Positions 1 to 4,743 of a stretch of DNA of 5,008 bases are shown piece after piece (the stretch's first letter is position 1; the number at the start of each line of letters is the position of its first letter). The DNA is taken from the NCBI GenBank assembly GCA_946186535.1, contig CAMHNT010000164.1, forward strand, positions 1-5,008, given 5' to 3'. The DNA comes from an uncultured Clostridia bacterium. Lineage in GTDB: Bacteria; Bacillota; Clostridia; Oscillospirales; Acutalibacteraceae. The translations under genes and the position numbers were made by a program. Below the pieces are notes generated by a model. It did not search any database and was not told the DNA's origin. It saw nothing but the letters and a program-made list of their open reading frames with translations.

Positions 1-34
1 TTAACAATTCTCACGCATAACTGCCCGAATAGAG

Positions 35-83
35 CCGTACCCACGGGAGTTGGATTTAGTCCGACTTCCGTGGGTACGGTTTT
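35..83 (+). terminator. Strong intrinsic terminator (copy A)
   Basis: A 20-base-pair stem (35-54 with 60-79, including two G-U pairs) closes a 5-base loop TTTAG and is followed by TTTTGTTT. It fits a Rho-independent terminator for + strand transcription arriving from before the window. The same hairpin ends the LytTR operon at 1402-1451, so the unseen upstream gene may be a paralogous operon; that is inference. Confidence 0.85.
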
Positions 84-90
84 GTTTATG

Positions 91-111
91 ATTTATGCAG
101 ATCTGATAAAT
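91..111. promoter_or_regulatory. Imperfect dyad, possible operator
   Basis: The arms ATTTAT and ATAAAT flank the perfect palindrome CAGATCTG with one extra G on the left side. The same 21 bases recur at 1459-1479. The dyad sits directly after the terminator T-run, is too AT-rich to be a strong RNA hairpin, and could be a protein-binding site. No protein can be assigned to it. Confidence 0.35.
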
Positions 112-216
112 ATTATTACAAGCTGTTCCGGTTTGAAAAATAACTCAGGGAGTATGTTTTTGAAACGAATAAAAAAAGTAGGAAAAGTCCAATGAGTAGG
201 ATACATTAAAAATTTC

Positions 217-361
217 CCGGGAAAATCCTTCCTCTCCTCGGGCGGTGTTTCATGTCAAGAGTAAAGTACGGAATCGTGGTGAAAAAACTGACCGGGAATC
301 CTTCCTCTCCTCGGGCGGTGTTTTATGTCAAGAATAAAGTGCGGAATCGTGGTGAAAAAAC
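217..361 (+). repeat. Tandem duplication of the core motif (two units)
   Basis: Unit 1 starts at 217 and unit 2 at 292, each beginning CCGGGA. The core motifs are at 236-287 and 309-360, 73 bases apart. The units differ by a two-base indel near their starts and a few substitutions. Because 73 is not a multiple of three, an open frame crossing both units reads the same sequence in two frames, which argues against coding. The second cassette copy (1601-1653) has only one unit. The 3' end of unit 2 runs directly into the first LytTR half-site. Confidence 0.85.
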
Positions 362-389
362 CGCTTGTGGGGAGTTTTCAACCGCTTAT
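360..389 (+). promoter_or_regulatory. Candidate LytTR-binding direct repeats
   Basis: ACCGCTTGT (360-368) and ACCGCTTAT (381-389) are separated by 12 bases, giving a 21-base period, two turns of the helix. The general LytTR site described in the literature is a pair of 9-base direct repeats, [TA][AC][CA]GTTN[AG][TG], 12-13 bases apart. Both repeats here match at 8 of 9 positions; the only departure is C for the first T. The pair ends 10 bases before the -35 hexamer of the operon that encodes a LytTR protein, a typical activator position. Binding and autoregulation are inferred. Confidence 0.7.
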
Positions 390-399
390 GCAAAATATG

Positions 400-428
400 T
401 GGAAAACTTTTCGGATTTTAAATATAAT
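400..428 (+). promoter_or_regulatory. Vegetative-type promoter of the LytTR operon
   Basis: The -35 TGGAAA (400-405) and perfect -10 TATAAT (423-428) are 17 bases apart. The start of transcription would fall near 435, giving a leader of about 25 bases. The ribosome binding site AAGGGG (446-451) lies 8 bases before the ATG. The weak -35 beside adjacent LytTR-like repeats suits an activated promoter. Confidence 0.7.
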
Positions 429-459
429 ATAGATACAAAGAAAACAAGGGGCGAGTAAA

Positions 460-900
460 ATGGAGGTTGAAATAAGAATAGACAGTTCTTGTTCCGAAAC
501 TAAGGTTGTGATTGTTACGAGTGAGATAACAGATGAGATAACCGAGCTTGCGAAAAAGCTTTCGGAAAATACATCGAGGGTTATTGTTGGGTACAATAAC
601 GACATTATGACTATTATCGATGAGGACGAGCTTATTCGTATTTATGCCGAAAACGGAAAGGTGTTTGCGGAAACTGAGAGCGAGACCTACAGCCTGAAGC
701 AGAGACTCTATGAGATTGAAGAGATCCTCGGAGGTAAAAGATTTGTCAGAATTTCAAAGTCTGAGATTATTAATCTGAAAAAGGTCAGGCATTTCGATCT
801 GAGCCTGACAGGAGTTGTCTGTGTTAAAATGAGCAGCGGTTCGGTAACTTACGTCTCAAGACGTTATGTTGGTGCAATAAAAAAGGTTCTGGGAATTTGA
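460..900 (+). CDS. Stand-alone LytTR-domain DNA-binding regulator
   Basis: This 146-residue protein has a short N-terminal alpha/beta segment (about 1-40, acidic, with TSEITDEI) and a LytTR DNA-binding domain over about residues 48-146. Domain hallmarks are the strand/loop IYAENGKVFAET, the segment FVRISKSEIINLKKV (95-109) and the C-terminal YVSRRYVGAIKKVLG. There is no receiver domain, so it is not a classical response regulator. LytTR proteins bind direct repeats in promoters; a matching pair lies at 360-389. It is followed 9 bases later by a DUF3021 membrane protein, whose ribosome binding site overlaps this gene's stop. In streptococcal LytTR regulatory systems (HdrRM, BrsRM) a membrane protein made from the same operon inhibits the regulator; the same relation here is inference. 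The start is supported by AAGGGG 8 bases upstream. Confidence 0.9.
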   Translation: MEVEIRIDSSCSETKVVIVTSEITDEITELAKKLSENTSRVIVGYNNDIMTIIDEDELIRIYAENGKVFAETESETYSLKQRLYEIEEILGGKRFVRISKSEIINLKKVRHFDLSLTGVVCVKMSSGSVTYVSRRYVGAIKKVLGI

Positions 901-909
901 GGTGATTTT

Positions 910-1356
910 ATGAAAAAGAAGATAATTCTGCGTTCGTTGGTCGGTGTGCCGATCGGTGTTTTTATATCGGTGATTGTTGCTGTTTTTATTTCATATTCGA
1001 TAGGTGACGGAAGCTTTCACTATGTTTCCTATAATCTGATTCATGACTGCGGTAATGAAATCAACGCTGTGTTCTGGCAGTTTATTATGGTGATTTTTTA
1101 CGGAGCGATCTGGGGCGGAGCTTCTGTCGTATGGGAGATGGAGGAGTGGAGTATACTAAAGCAGAGTATGGTTCATTTTCTTGTTACGGTGTTATCTACT
1201 TTAATTGTTGCTTTCACACTGAATTGGTTTGAGAGAAATGTAACTGCGTTTCTGATTTATCTGGCAATATTTTTTGTTATCTATATTGTGATATGGCTGT
1301 TTTGGTATTTTTCGATGAAATCAAAAATCAATATGCTTAATGATAAACTGCAATAA
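910..1356 (+). CDS. DUF3021 family four-helix membrane protein
   Basis: This 148-residue hydrophobic protein has four likely membrane segments at about residues 9-31, 51-75, 86-106 and 112-134, with a lysine-rich N-terminus (MKKK) and a basic C-terminal tail (KSKINMLNDKLQ). The segment WEMEEWSILKQSMVHF (75-90) between helices 2 and 3 matches the conserved acidic/tryptophan region of the DUF3021 family. The family is recurrently encoded next to stand-alone LytTR regulators in Firmicutes; its biochemical role is not settled. From the operon arrangement I infer a membrane partner that may hold or inhibit the LytTR protein. The start has a good site, GAGGTGAT (899-906), that overlaps the upstream stop, so translation is probably coupled. 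The operon ends at the hairpin 1402-1451. Confidence 0.85.
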   Translation: MKKKIILRSLVGVPIGVFISVIVAVFISYSIGDGSFHYVSYNLIHDCGNEINAVFWQFIMVIFYGAIWGGASVVWEMEEWSILKQSMVHFLVTVLSTLIVAFTLNWFERNVTAFLIYLAIFFVIYIVIWLFWYFSMKSKINMLNDKLQ

Positions 1357-1401
1357 TGACAGAGTATAATAACAATTCTCACGCATAACTGCCGAATAGA
1401 G

Positions 1402-1451
1402 CCGTACCCACGGGAGTTGGATTTTAGTCCGACTTCCGTGGGTACGGTTTT
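1402..1451 (+). terminator. Intrinsic terminator of the LytTR-DUF3021 operon
   Basis: A 20-base-pair stem (1402-1421 with 1428-1447, two G-U pairs) with loop TTTTAG is followed by TTTTGTTT. It starts 45 bases after the DUF3021 stop codon and is a copy of the hairpin at 35-83, with one extra T in the loop. Confidence 0.88.
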
Positions 1452-1458
1452 GTTTATG

Positions 1459-1479
1459 ATTTATGCAGATCTGATAAAT
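1459..1479. promoter_or_regulatory. Imperfect dyad, copy B
   Basis: This is identical to the dyad at 91-111: ATTTAT, an extra G, the palindrome CAGATCTG, then ATAAAT. Perfect conservation may mean binding-site selection or simply recent duplication of the whole cassette. Confidence 0.3.
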
Positions 1480-1645
1480 TTGATTGCAAGTTGTTCCGGT
1501 TTGAAAAATAACTCAGGGAGTATGTTTTTGAAACGAATAAAAAAGTAGGAAAAGTCCAATGAGTAGGATACATTAAAAATTTCCCGGGAATTCTTTCTTT
1601 CCTCGGGCGGTGTTTTATGTCAAGAATAAAGTGCGGAATCGGAGT

Positions 1646-1697
1646 AAAAAAAACTGAAGCCTGCTGTTAAAGCAGGCTTCAGAAATCTTGTTTTTTT
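1646..1697. terminator. Bidirectional-type terminator after the ferredoxin gene
   Basis: A perfect 12-base-pair stem CTGAAGCCTGCT / AGCAGGCTTCAG (1654-1665 with 1671-1682) has loop GTTAA. On the - strand the stem is followed at once by eight T residues (complement of 1646-1653), ideal for ending ferredoxin transcription, whose stop codon lies about 30 bases away. On the + strand a seven-T run follows after 8 bases, a weaker arrangement. The A-run doubles as the 3' end of repeat copy B. Confidence 0.88.
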
Positions 1698-1713
1698 CAA
1701 TGGTGCTCAAGTA

Positions 1714-1884
1714 TTACTCTTCAGCAGGAGCACCAACGGGACAGACATTAGCACAGTTGCCGCATGAAACGCAAGCGTCAGCGCTGATCTCGTACTTGCC
1801 CTCGCCCTCGGAAATTGCCTCAACCGGACACTCTGCTGCACATGTACCACAGGAGATACACTCGTCACTAATCTTATAAGCCAT
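1714..1884 (-). CDS. Small 2[4Fe-4S] ferredoxin
   Basis: This 56-residue electron carrier begins MAYKISDECISCGTCAAEC. Two classic cluster motifs are visible: C9-x2-C12-x2-C15-x3-C19-P and C38-x2-C41-x2-C44-x3-C48-P, each binding one [4Fe-4S] cluster. Length and arrangement match the soluble clostridial ferredoxins that shuttle low-potential electrons among pyruvate:ferredoxin oxidoreductase, hydrogenases and related enzymes in anaerobes; the partner here cannot be told. The N-terminal cluster motif is immediate, with no signal peptide. The ATG is preceded by AGGAGGT (complement of 1891-1897) at good spacing. It is probably monocistronic: its own promoter lies at 1947-1975 and a strong terminator follows. 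A + strand open frame over the same region is only its antisense shadow. Confidence 0.96.
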   Translation of the reverse strand: MAYKISDECISCGTCAAECPVEAISEGEGKYEISADACVSCGNCANVCPVGAPAEE

Positions 1885-1946
1885 ATATAGACCTCCTTAT
1901 TTTTGAGGTGTATCGGAAGTTGATACCCTCTAAATTTGTTGTTTAT

Positions 1947-1975
1947 AGTTTATCATAAATGAACTAAAATTGCAA
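1947..1975 (-). promoter_or_regulatory. Promoter of the ferredoxin gene
   Basis: Read on the - strand, the -35 is TTGCAA (1970-1975) and the -10 is TAAACT (1947-1952), with a 17-base spacer. The leader would be about 55 bases long. The -35 hexamer is identical to that of the holB promoter. Confidence 0.65.
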
Positions 1976-2088
1976 GAGGTTTTATGGATTAATTGTATGT
2001 TTAATAAATTATTTACAAACAGTTAGTGAAAACTTATCTCAATATTTCACAGTAGAAAGTATTATTTATTTTATAGTAGAAACTATTT

Positions 2089-2952
2089 TTATTCCAGTTT
2101 TTTGAGTGCTTCAAGCTCTTTTTTGTCAACCTTGATCTGAGCGTCCTTAATGAGTTTTACGTCGCTGCTTTTGAATGTTGCCGGAGCGGCGTCGGGGGAT
2201 TTGTTGAGCTTGACTTTAAGTATTTTGCTGATGGGGTTGGTTTCTATCACGACTCCGTCACCGTTCGGTGTTCCGACGATTGCGCCGACCTTGGGAATAG
2301 TTTTGAGAAGATCTGTGTAAGCTTCCTGTTCGTATTTCAGACAGCACATAAGCCTTCCGCAGGTTCCGGAAATCTTGACGGGGCTGAGAGAAAGTCCCTG
2401 TTCCTTCGCCATTTTTATTGAAACCGGCTGGAACTCTCCGAGATAGGAATTGCAGCAGAGCGGACGGCCGCAGACTCCGATGCCGCCGAGCATTTTCGCT
2501 TCGTCACGGACGCCTATCTGGCGAAGTTCTATTCTCGTTCTGAAAATGGACGCAAGCTCCTTAACGAGAGCGCGGAAATCTACTCTTCCGTCAGAGGTGA
2601 AATAGAACAGGATTTTGTTGTTGTCGAATGTGTATTCCACTTCGACGAGTTTCATGTCGAGCTTGTGCTCGGCAATTTTTTTCAGACAGATTGAAAAAGC
2701 TTTTTTTTCTTTTTTCTTGTTGTCTTCGATATGTTTCAGATCATCGTTCGTTGCCACTCTGATAATTTTCTTGAGCGGATGAACGATGTTTTCGTCGCTT
2801 ACAATTTTATTTGCAATGGCAACCATACCGCATTCAACGCCTCTGGCGGTTTCAACGATAACCTTGTCGCCGATGTTGAGCTTGTTTTCTTCGGGGTCGA
2901 AATAATAAACCTTTCCGACCTCTTTAAATCTAACTCCGATAACTTCAGCCAT
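2089..2952 (-). CDS. ricT: RicT/PSP1-family protein (YaaT-like)
   Basis: This 287-residue cytoplasmic protein begins MAEVIGVRFKEVGKVYYFDP, typical of the PSP1 C-terminal domain family. The hallmark cysteine motifs are C161-G-R-P-L-C166-C167 and C198-G-R-L-M-C203-C204, the latter inside KISGTCGRLMCCLKYE. In Bacillus subtilis RicT (YaaT) works with RicA and RicF in an iron-sulfur complex that promotes mRNA maturation by RNase Y and affects sporulation and competence; a similar role here is inferred from family and context. A lysine-rich tail follows (KVDKKELEALKKLE). The frame is open further upstream to 3069, but AGGAGG (complement of 2958-2963) and the start of homology support the ATG at 2952. 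It lies 74 bases after holB, the same gene order as in B. subtilis. No strong intrinsic terminator follows it. Confidence 0.93.
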   Translation of the reverse strand: MAEVIGVRFKEVGKVYYFDPEENKLNIGDKVIVETARGVECGMVAIANKIVSDENIVHPLKKIIRVATNDDLKHIEDNKKKEKKAFSICLKKIAEHKLDMKLVEVEYTFDNNKILFYFTSDGRVDFRALVKELASIFRTRIELRQIGVRDEAKMLGGIGVCGRPLCCNSYLGEFQPVSIKMAKEQGLSLSPVKISGTCGRLMCCLKYEQEAYTDLLKTIPKVGAIVGTPNGDGVVIETNPISKILKVKLNKSPDAAPATFKSSDVKLIKDAQIKVDKKELEALKKLE

Positions 2953-2973
2953 AGAGTCCTCCTTATATATAAA

Positions 2974-2986
2974 ACAGCATAGCTGT
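2974..2986 (-). promoter_or_regulatory. Small hairpin in the holB-ricT gap
   Basis: ACAGC and GCTGT form a 5-base-pair stem with a 3-base loop, followed on the - strand by TTTTAT, just before the ricT ribosome binding site. It may weakly attenuate or shield translation, but the stem is short and could be chance. Confidence 0.2.
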
Positions 2987-3026
2987 AATTTTTTCTGAAT
3001 ATTTATTATGAATGATTGTAAGTTTC

Positions 3027-3899
3027 TCAGTCCGTGTGGCGGCTCTGTCTGATATTTGCGCAAAGCCATGTTGCAAGCAGGTTCATGTTGCAGTTGCGTG
3101 AAAGCATTTCCTGAGCCTCAGCTATGACATCAAGAAGCTTCACGAGAGATCTTTTTCTGAGAGTTCTCGACATTTCCGTGATGTAAGAAGGCGAAGCCGC
3201 ATTCGGGAAATATTTTTCCTCGAGAGCCATGCTCAGAAATTCACTCAGCTTCTCGAGAACTTTTTGAGCGACAGCCTTGTCCGGGACGAGCTTTCCGGTT
3301 GCGATAAGAAGCGGAAGCTCGATGTTTTTCGGTATCGCCGAAGCAATTTCAACTGCTATTTCCTTCGCCTTTTCATTTTTTGGATCTTTTTCATCCGGCG
3401 TTCTGTTTCCGATTTTGAAAACGGTCGAGCGTGAGAGAACGGTTTGAAGCAGTATTGTCGAAGACTCCGTCGTAATAATAAACTGAACGTTCCGGGGCGG
3501 TTCCTCGAGAATTTTAAGAAGAGCGTTCTGAGCTTCGACGGTCATTTTGTCAAAAATAAAATAGACCTTGGACTGAGCTTCGTTGGGCTTGACGTAGCAG
3601 TCGGATATCATCGTACGTATTTCACCGACGCCGACGGCCTGTTTTTTGTCCGTGATATTCACCGTGTAAAGATCAGGGTGGATACCCTCTTCAACTTTGA
3701 GACAGTTGCTGCAGCGGCAGCATGGACGGACGGATTCATCTGAGCATACAAAGGCTTTGGCAATTTCGGTTGCTGTATTTTTTGCAAGGGTTCTGTCCTT
3801 GCTTTCAAGTACGACTGCGTGGGGCAGACGGCGAGAGGCAATAAGCCCCGACAGCTGTGCGGATACCTCGGTATCTCCGAGCAGGCTTTTTAAACTCAT
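3027..3899 (-). CDS. holB: DNA polymerase III subunit delta' (clamp loader)
   Basis: This 290-residue clamp-loader subunit takes part in loading the beta sliding clamp at primed DNA. Visible family features are LPHAVVLES (25-33) at the place of a degenerate P-loop (no GKT, as expected for delta'), a zinc module with C52, C60/C61, C63 and C66, HPD (74-76), KVYFIFDKM (111-119), NALLKILEEPP (125-135) and LSRS (155-158) where the SRC motif usually stands; serine replaces the usual cysteine. An upstream in-frame ATG at 3917 exists, but it lies about 5 bases from the predicted transcription start. GGAGG (complement of 3907-3911) sits 7 bases before the ATG at 3899, which I therefore choose. It is the first gene of a probable holB-ricT operon. 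Confidence 0.95.
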   Translation of the reverse strand: MSLKSLLGDTEVSAQLSGLIASRRLPHAVVLESKDRTLAKNTATEIAKAFVCSDESVRPCCRCSNCLKVEEGIHPDLYTVNITDKKQAVGVGEIRTMISDCYVKPNEAQSKVYFIFDKMTVEAQNALLKILEEPPRNVQFIITTESSTILLQTVLSRSTVFKIGNRTPDEKDPKNEKAKEIAVEIASAIPKNIELPLLIATGKLVPDKAVAQKVLEKLSEFLSMALEEKYFPNAASPSYITEMSRTLRKRSLVKLLDVIAEAQEMLSRNCNMNLLATWLCANIRQSRHTD

Positions 3900-3927
3900 A
3901 TTGTTTCCTCCGGACATCGCTACAATA

Positions 3928-3956
3928 ATTTTAGCATAAACACCTTTTCATTGCAA
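3928..3956 (-). promoter_or_regulatory. Promoter of the holB-ricT operon
   Basis: Read on the - strand, the -35 is TTGCAA (3951-3956) and the -10 is TAAAAT (3928-3933), with an exact 17-base spacer. Transcription would begin near 3921, leaving a leader of about 20 bases that contains the GGAGG ribosome binding site. This supports the holB start at 3899. Confidence 0.75.
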
Positions 3957-4284
3957 ATTTTTTTACTGCGAACGGGAGATTGTTTCTGATACTGATTTCC
4001 CGGGTGCTGATGAATCATTCTGTGATTTTTTATTGCTTTTTAAATCGTATCATTTTTAATATTTGTTGTCAATAAAAAAGTATATAAAATCACGGAAAAA
4101 CACGATGTCATTATTTCTTTTATACTTACATATAAATTTTACTACGATTTATAAAAAGGCTTCGGTCGTTACTTTTACATGGATAGGAATGGAACATGAT
4201 TTCCGGAAAGTTAATATAACGGGTGTGCATGCACTCTTTAATAATAATGTATTATTTTTTTCATATGAATACATAAGAGAATAA
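3957..4284. other. Long AT-rich intergenic region between divergent holB and spoIIID
   Basis: No convincing gene is seen in these roughly 330 bases. A 73-codon + strand frame (4063-4284) has no ribosome binding site, no recognisable motif and AT-driven composition. Two perfect 10-base palindromes occur: TTTCCGGAAA (4200-4209) and GTGCATGCAC (4225-4234). They could be operators for an unknown regulator. The region must carry the spoIIID promoter. Confidence 0.6.
4241..4270 (+). promoter_or_regulatory. Tentative sigma-E-like promoter of spoIIID
   Basis: In B. subtilis spoIIID is read by mother-cell sigma-E, whose -10 resembles CATAnnnT. CATATGAAT (4262-4270) with ATAAT-rich sequence about 16 bases upstream is the best candidate, but the match is loose in such AT-rich DNA. 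It would give a leader of about 130 bases. Confidence 0.25.
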
Positions 4285-4408
4285 ACTTCCGGAGTCAAAG
4301 TCCGGTAAGTCTGATAGAGAGAAAACCTAACGCTCTAAGTCCCTATCCTCGGGCGATGGCTCATGTGAAGAATGGCTGCGGAGTCGGGGCAAAAAAAGAG
4401 GTGAGAGT
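4285..4408 (+). promoter_or_regulatory. Structured leader of spoIIID
   Basis: Hairpin 1 pairs ACTTCCGGA (4285-4293) with TCCGG-T-AAGT (4301-4310) with one bulged T. Hairpin 2 pairs TAGAG (4315-4319) with CTCTA (4333-4337). They are followed by the core motif (4347-4397) and then the ribosome binding site GAGGTGA (4398-4404). No known riboswitch class is recognised. A cis-acting RNA role is inferred from the stems and from the shared motif. Confidence 0.4.
4347..4397 (+). repeat. Core motif, diverged copy before spoIIID
   Basis: This begins CCTCGGGCGATG, continues through CATGTGAAGAATGG and TGCGGAGTCGGGGC, and ends in AAAAAAA. It aligns along its length with the motifs at 236-287, 309-360 and 1601-1653, with one single-base gap and scattered substitutions. 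It lies directly against the spoIIID ribosome binding site. Confidence 0.7.
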
Positions 4409-4412
4409 ATGA
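4356..4412 (+). other. Possible 18-codon upstream ORF overlapping the spoIIID start
   Basis: The frame reads MAHVKNGCGVGAKKEVRV, and its TGA overlaps the spoIIID ATG as ATGA (4409-4412), the layout expected for translational coupling. Peptides from the other motif copies can be aligned to it (for example MSRIKCGIGVKK at 1618), with a two-residue insertion here. No Shine-Dalgarno sequence precedes its ATG, and the reading frame is not fixed among copies, so coding is doubtful. Confidence 0.2.
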
Positions 4413-4687
4413 ATGATTTGGTGGAACAGAGAGTGGTTGATATAGCGAGGTATATTGTGGAAACAAAATGTACGGTGAGAAGCGCCGCAAAAAAGTTCGG
4501 CGTTTCAAAGTCAACCGTACATAAGGATATAACCTCAAGACTTAAAGAAATCGACGGACTGCTGTTCAATGAAGTGGATAAGGTTATGCAGACAAACAAG
4601 GCGCAGCGCCATATCAGAGGCGGGCTTGCAACCAAGATGAAATATTCAATGAAAAGAAAAGCCGAGTCGGAGGGGAAAAAGAAGTAG
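4409..4687 (+). CDS. spoIIID: Sporulation transcriptional regulator SpoIIID
   Basis: This 92-residue DNA-binding protein acts in the mother cell after engulfment begins. In B. subtilis, SpoIIID activates and represses many sigma-E-dependent genes and helps make sigma-K. The sequence carries the family hallmarks: RYIVETKCTVRSAAKKFGVS then KSTVHKDIT, the helix-turn-helix at about residues 22-42, and the basic C-terminal RHIRGGLATKMKYSMKRK (67-84), which contributes to DNA binding in the family. Length matches the B. subtilis protein (about 93 residues). The start at 4409 is supported by GAGGTGA (4398-4404) and by an in-frame TAA upstream at 4328 with no better start between. The gene appears monocistronic, with a hairpin terminator downstream. 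Its presence indicates an endospore-former. Confidence 0.97.
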   Translation: MNDLVEQRVVDIARYIVETKCTVRSAAKKFGVSKSTVHKDITSRLKEIDGLLFNEVDKVMQTNKAQRHIRGGLATKMKYSMKRKAESEGKKK

Positions 4688-4701
4688 AATGCTGAAATAT
4701 T

Positions 4702-4743
4702 CCGTAGGGCTTTGTCGTCAGACGGATGAAGCCCTCGGATTTT
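4702..4743 (+). terminator. Probable terminator of spoIIID
   Basis: AGGGCTT (4706-4712) pairs with AAGCCCT (4729-4735), extended outward by CCG/CGG with one bulged T. An inner CGT/ACG stem may add to it. TTTT follows at 4740-4743. The T-run is short and the loop large, so efficiency is uncertain. Confidence 0.6.

Larger units (their letters stand above)
2..287 (+). repeat. Direct repeat cassette, copy A (upstream of the LytTR operon)
   Basis: This non-coding cassette recurs at 1370-1653. From 2 to 221 the two copies align almost base for base; by eye they differ at about four substitutions and three single-base indels. After the CCCGGGA at 216-222 they diverge more, but share the motif CCTCGGGCGGTG...ATGTCAAGA...CGGAATCG...AAAAAA. 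The order within the cassette is hairpin terminator, dyad, AT-rich stretch, short hairpin, core motif. Such conservation of intergenic DNA implies recent duplication, gene conversion or selection. It probably closes a preceding, unseen operon and precedes the promoter of the LytTR operon. No terminal inverted repeats or transposase are visible. Confidence 0.9.
1370..1653 (+). repeat. Direct repeat cassette, copy B (downstream of the LytTR operon)
   Basis: This is the second copy of the cassette at 2-287, beginning TAACAATTCTCACGC 13 bases after the DUF3021 stop and ending in the A-run 1646-1653. It has one core motif (1601-1653) rather than two. A short hairpin precedes the core: CCCGGGAA (1583-1590) pairs with TTCCTCGGG, leaving a single bulged T. 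The LytTR-like repeats and promoter that follow copy A are absent. The sequence instead joins the ferredoxin terminator, so this copy has no gene after it and looks like the remnant or boundary of a tandem array. Confidence 0.9.

Noticed and set aside
2..287. Insertion sequence or MITE explanation for the cassette
   Set aside because: No terminal inverted repeats, target-site duplication or transposase are visible; tandem duplication with the operon explains the two copies more simply, though a dispersed repeat is not excluded.
217..361. Possible CRISPR array
   Set aside because: There are only two adjacent units of about 73-75 bases, with the similarity running through the whole unit and no unique spacers, and no cas gene is present.
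252..458. 68-codon + strand open frame ending just before the LytTR gene
   Set aside because: It reads the two tandem motif copies in different frames, crosses the predicted operator and promoter, lacks a ribosome binding site and resembles no family I know.
378..605. 75-codon - strand frame overlapping the LytTR gene start
   Set aside because: It is antisense to the promoter and a well-supported LytTR gene, with no ribosome binding site or recognisable motif.
1688..1879. 63-codon + strand frame
   Set aside because: It is the antisense shadow of the ferredoxin gene, whose two cysteine motifs and AGGAGGT site are unmistakable.
2026..2050. GTGAAA / TTTCAC hairpin as a ricT terminator
   Set aside because: The stem is only 6 base pairs with a 13-base loop and no T-run follows on the - strand, so it is not convincing.
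2051..2086. Short direct repeat AGTAGAAA[GC]TAT, 24 bases apart, after ricT
   Set aside because: Two short AT-rich copies with one mismatch in low-complexity DNA are easily chance.
4063..4284. 73-codon + strand frame in the holB-spoIIID gap
   Set aside because: It has no Shine-Dalgarno sequence and no motif, its composition follows the AT-rich background, and it overlaps the probable spoIIID promoter.
4285..4408. Known riboswitch (c-di-GMP, preQ1, THF, ZTP, fluoride) in the spoIIID leader
   Set aside because: I could not match the conserved cores of these classes; the leader is reported only as structured and of unknown type.
4327..4635. Two - strand frames opposite spoIIID
   Set aside because: Both are antisense to a clear SpoIIID coding sequence and have no independent support.
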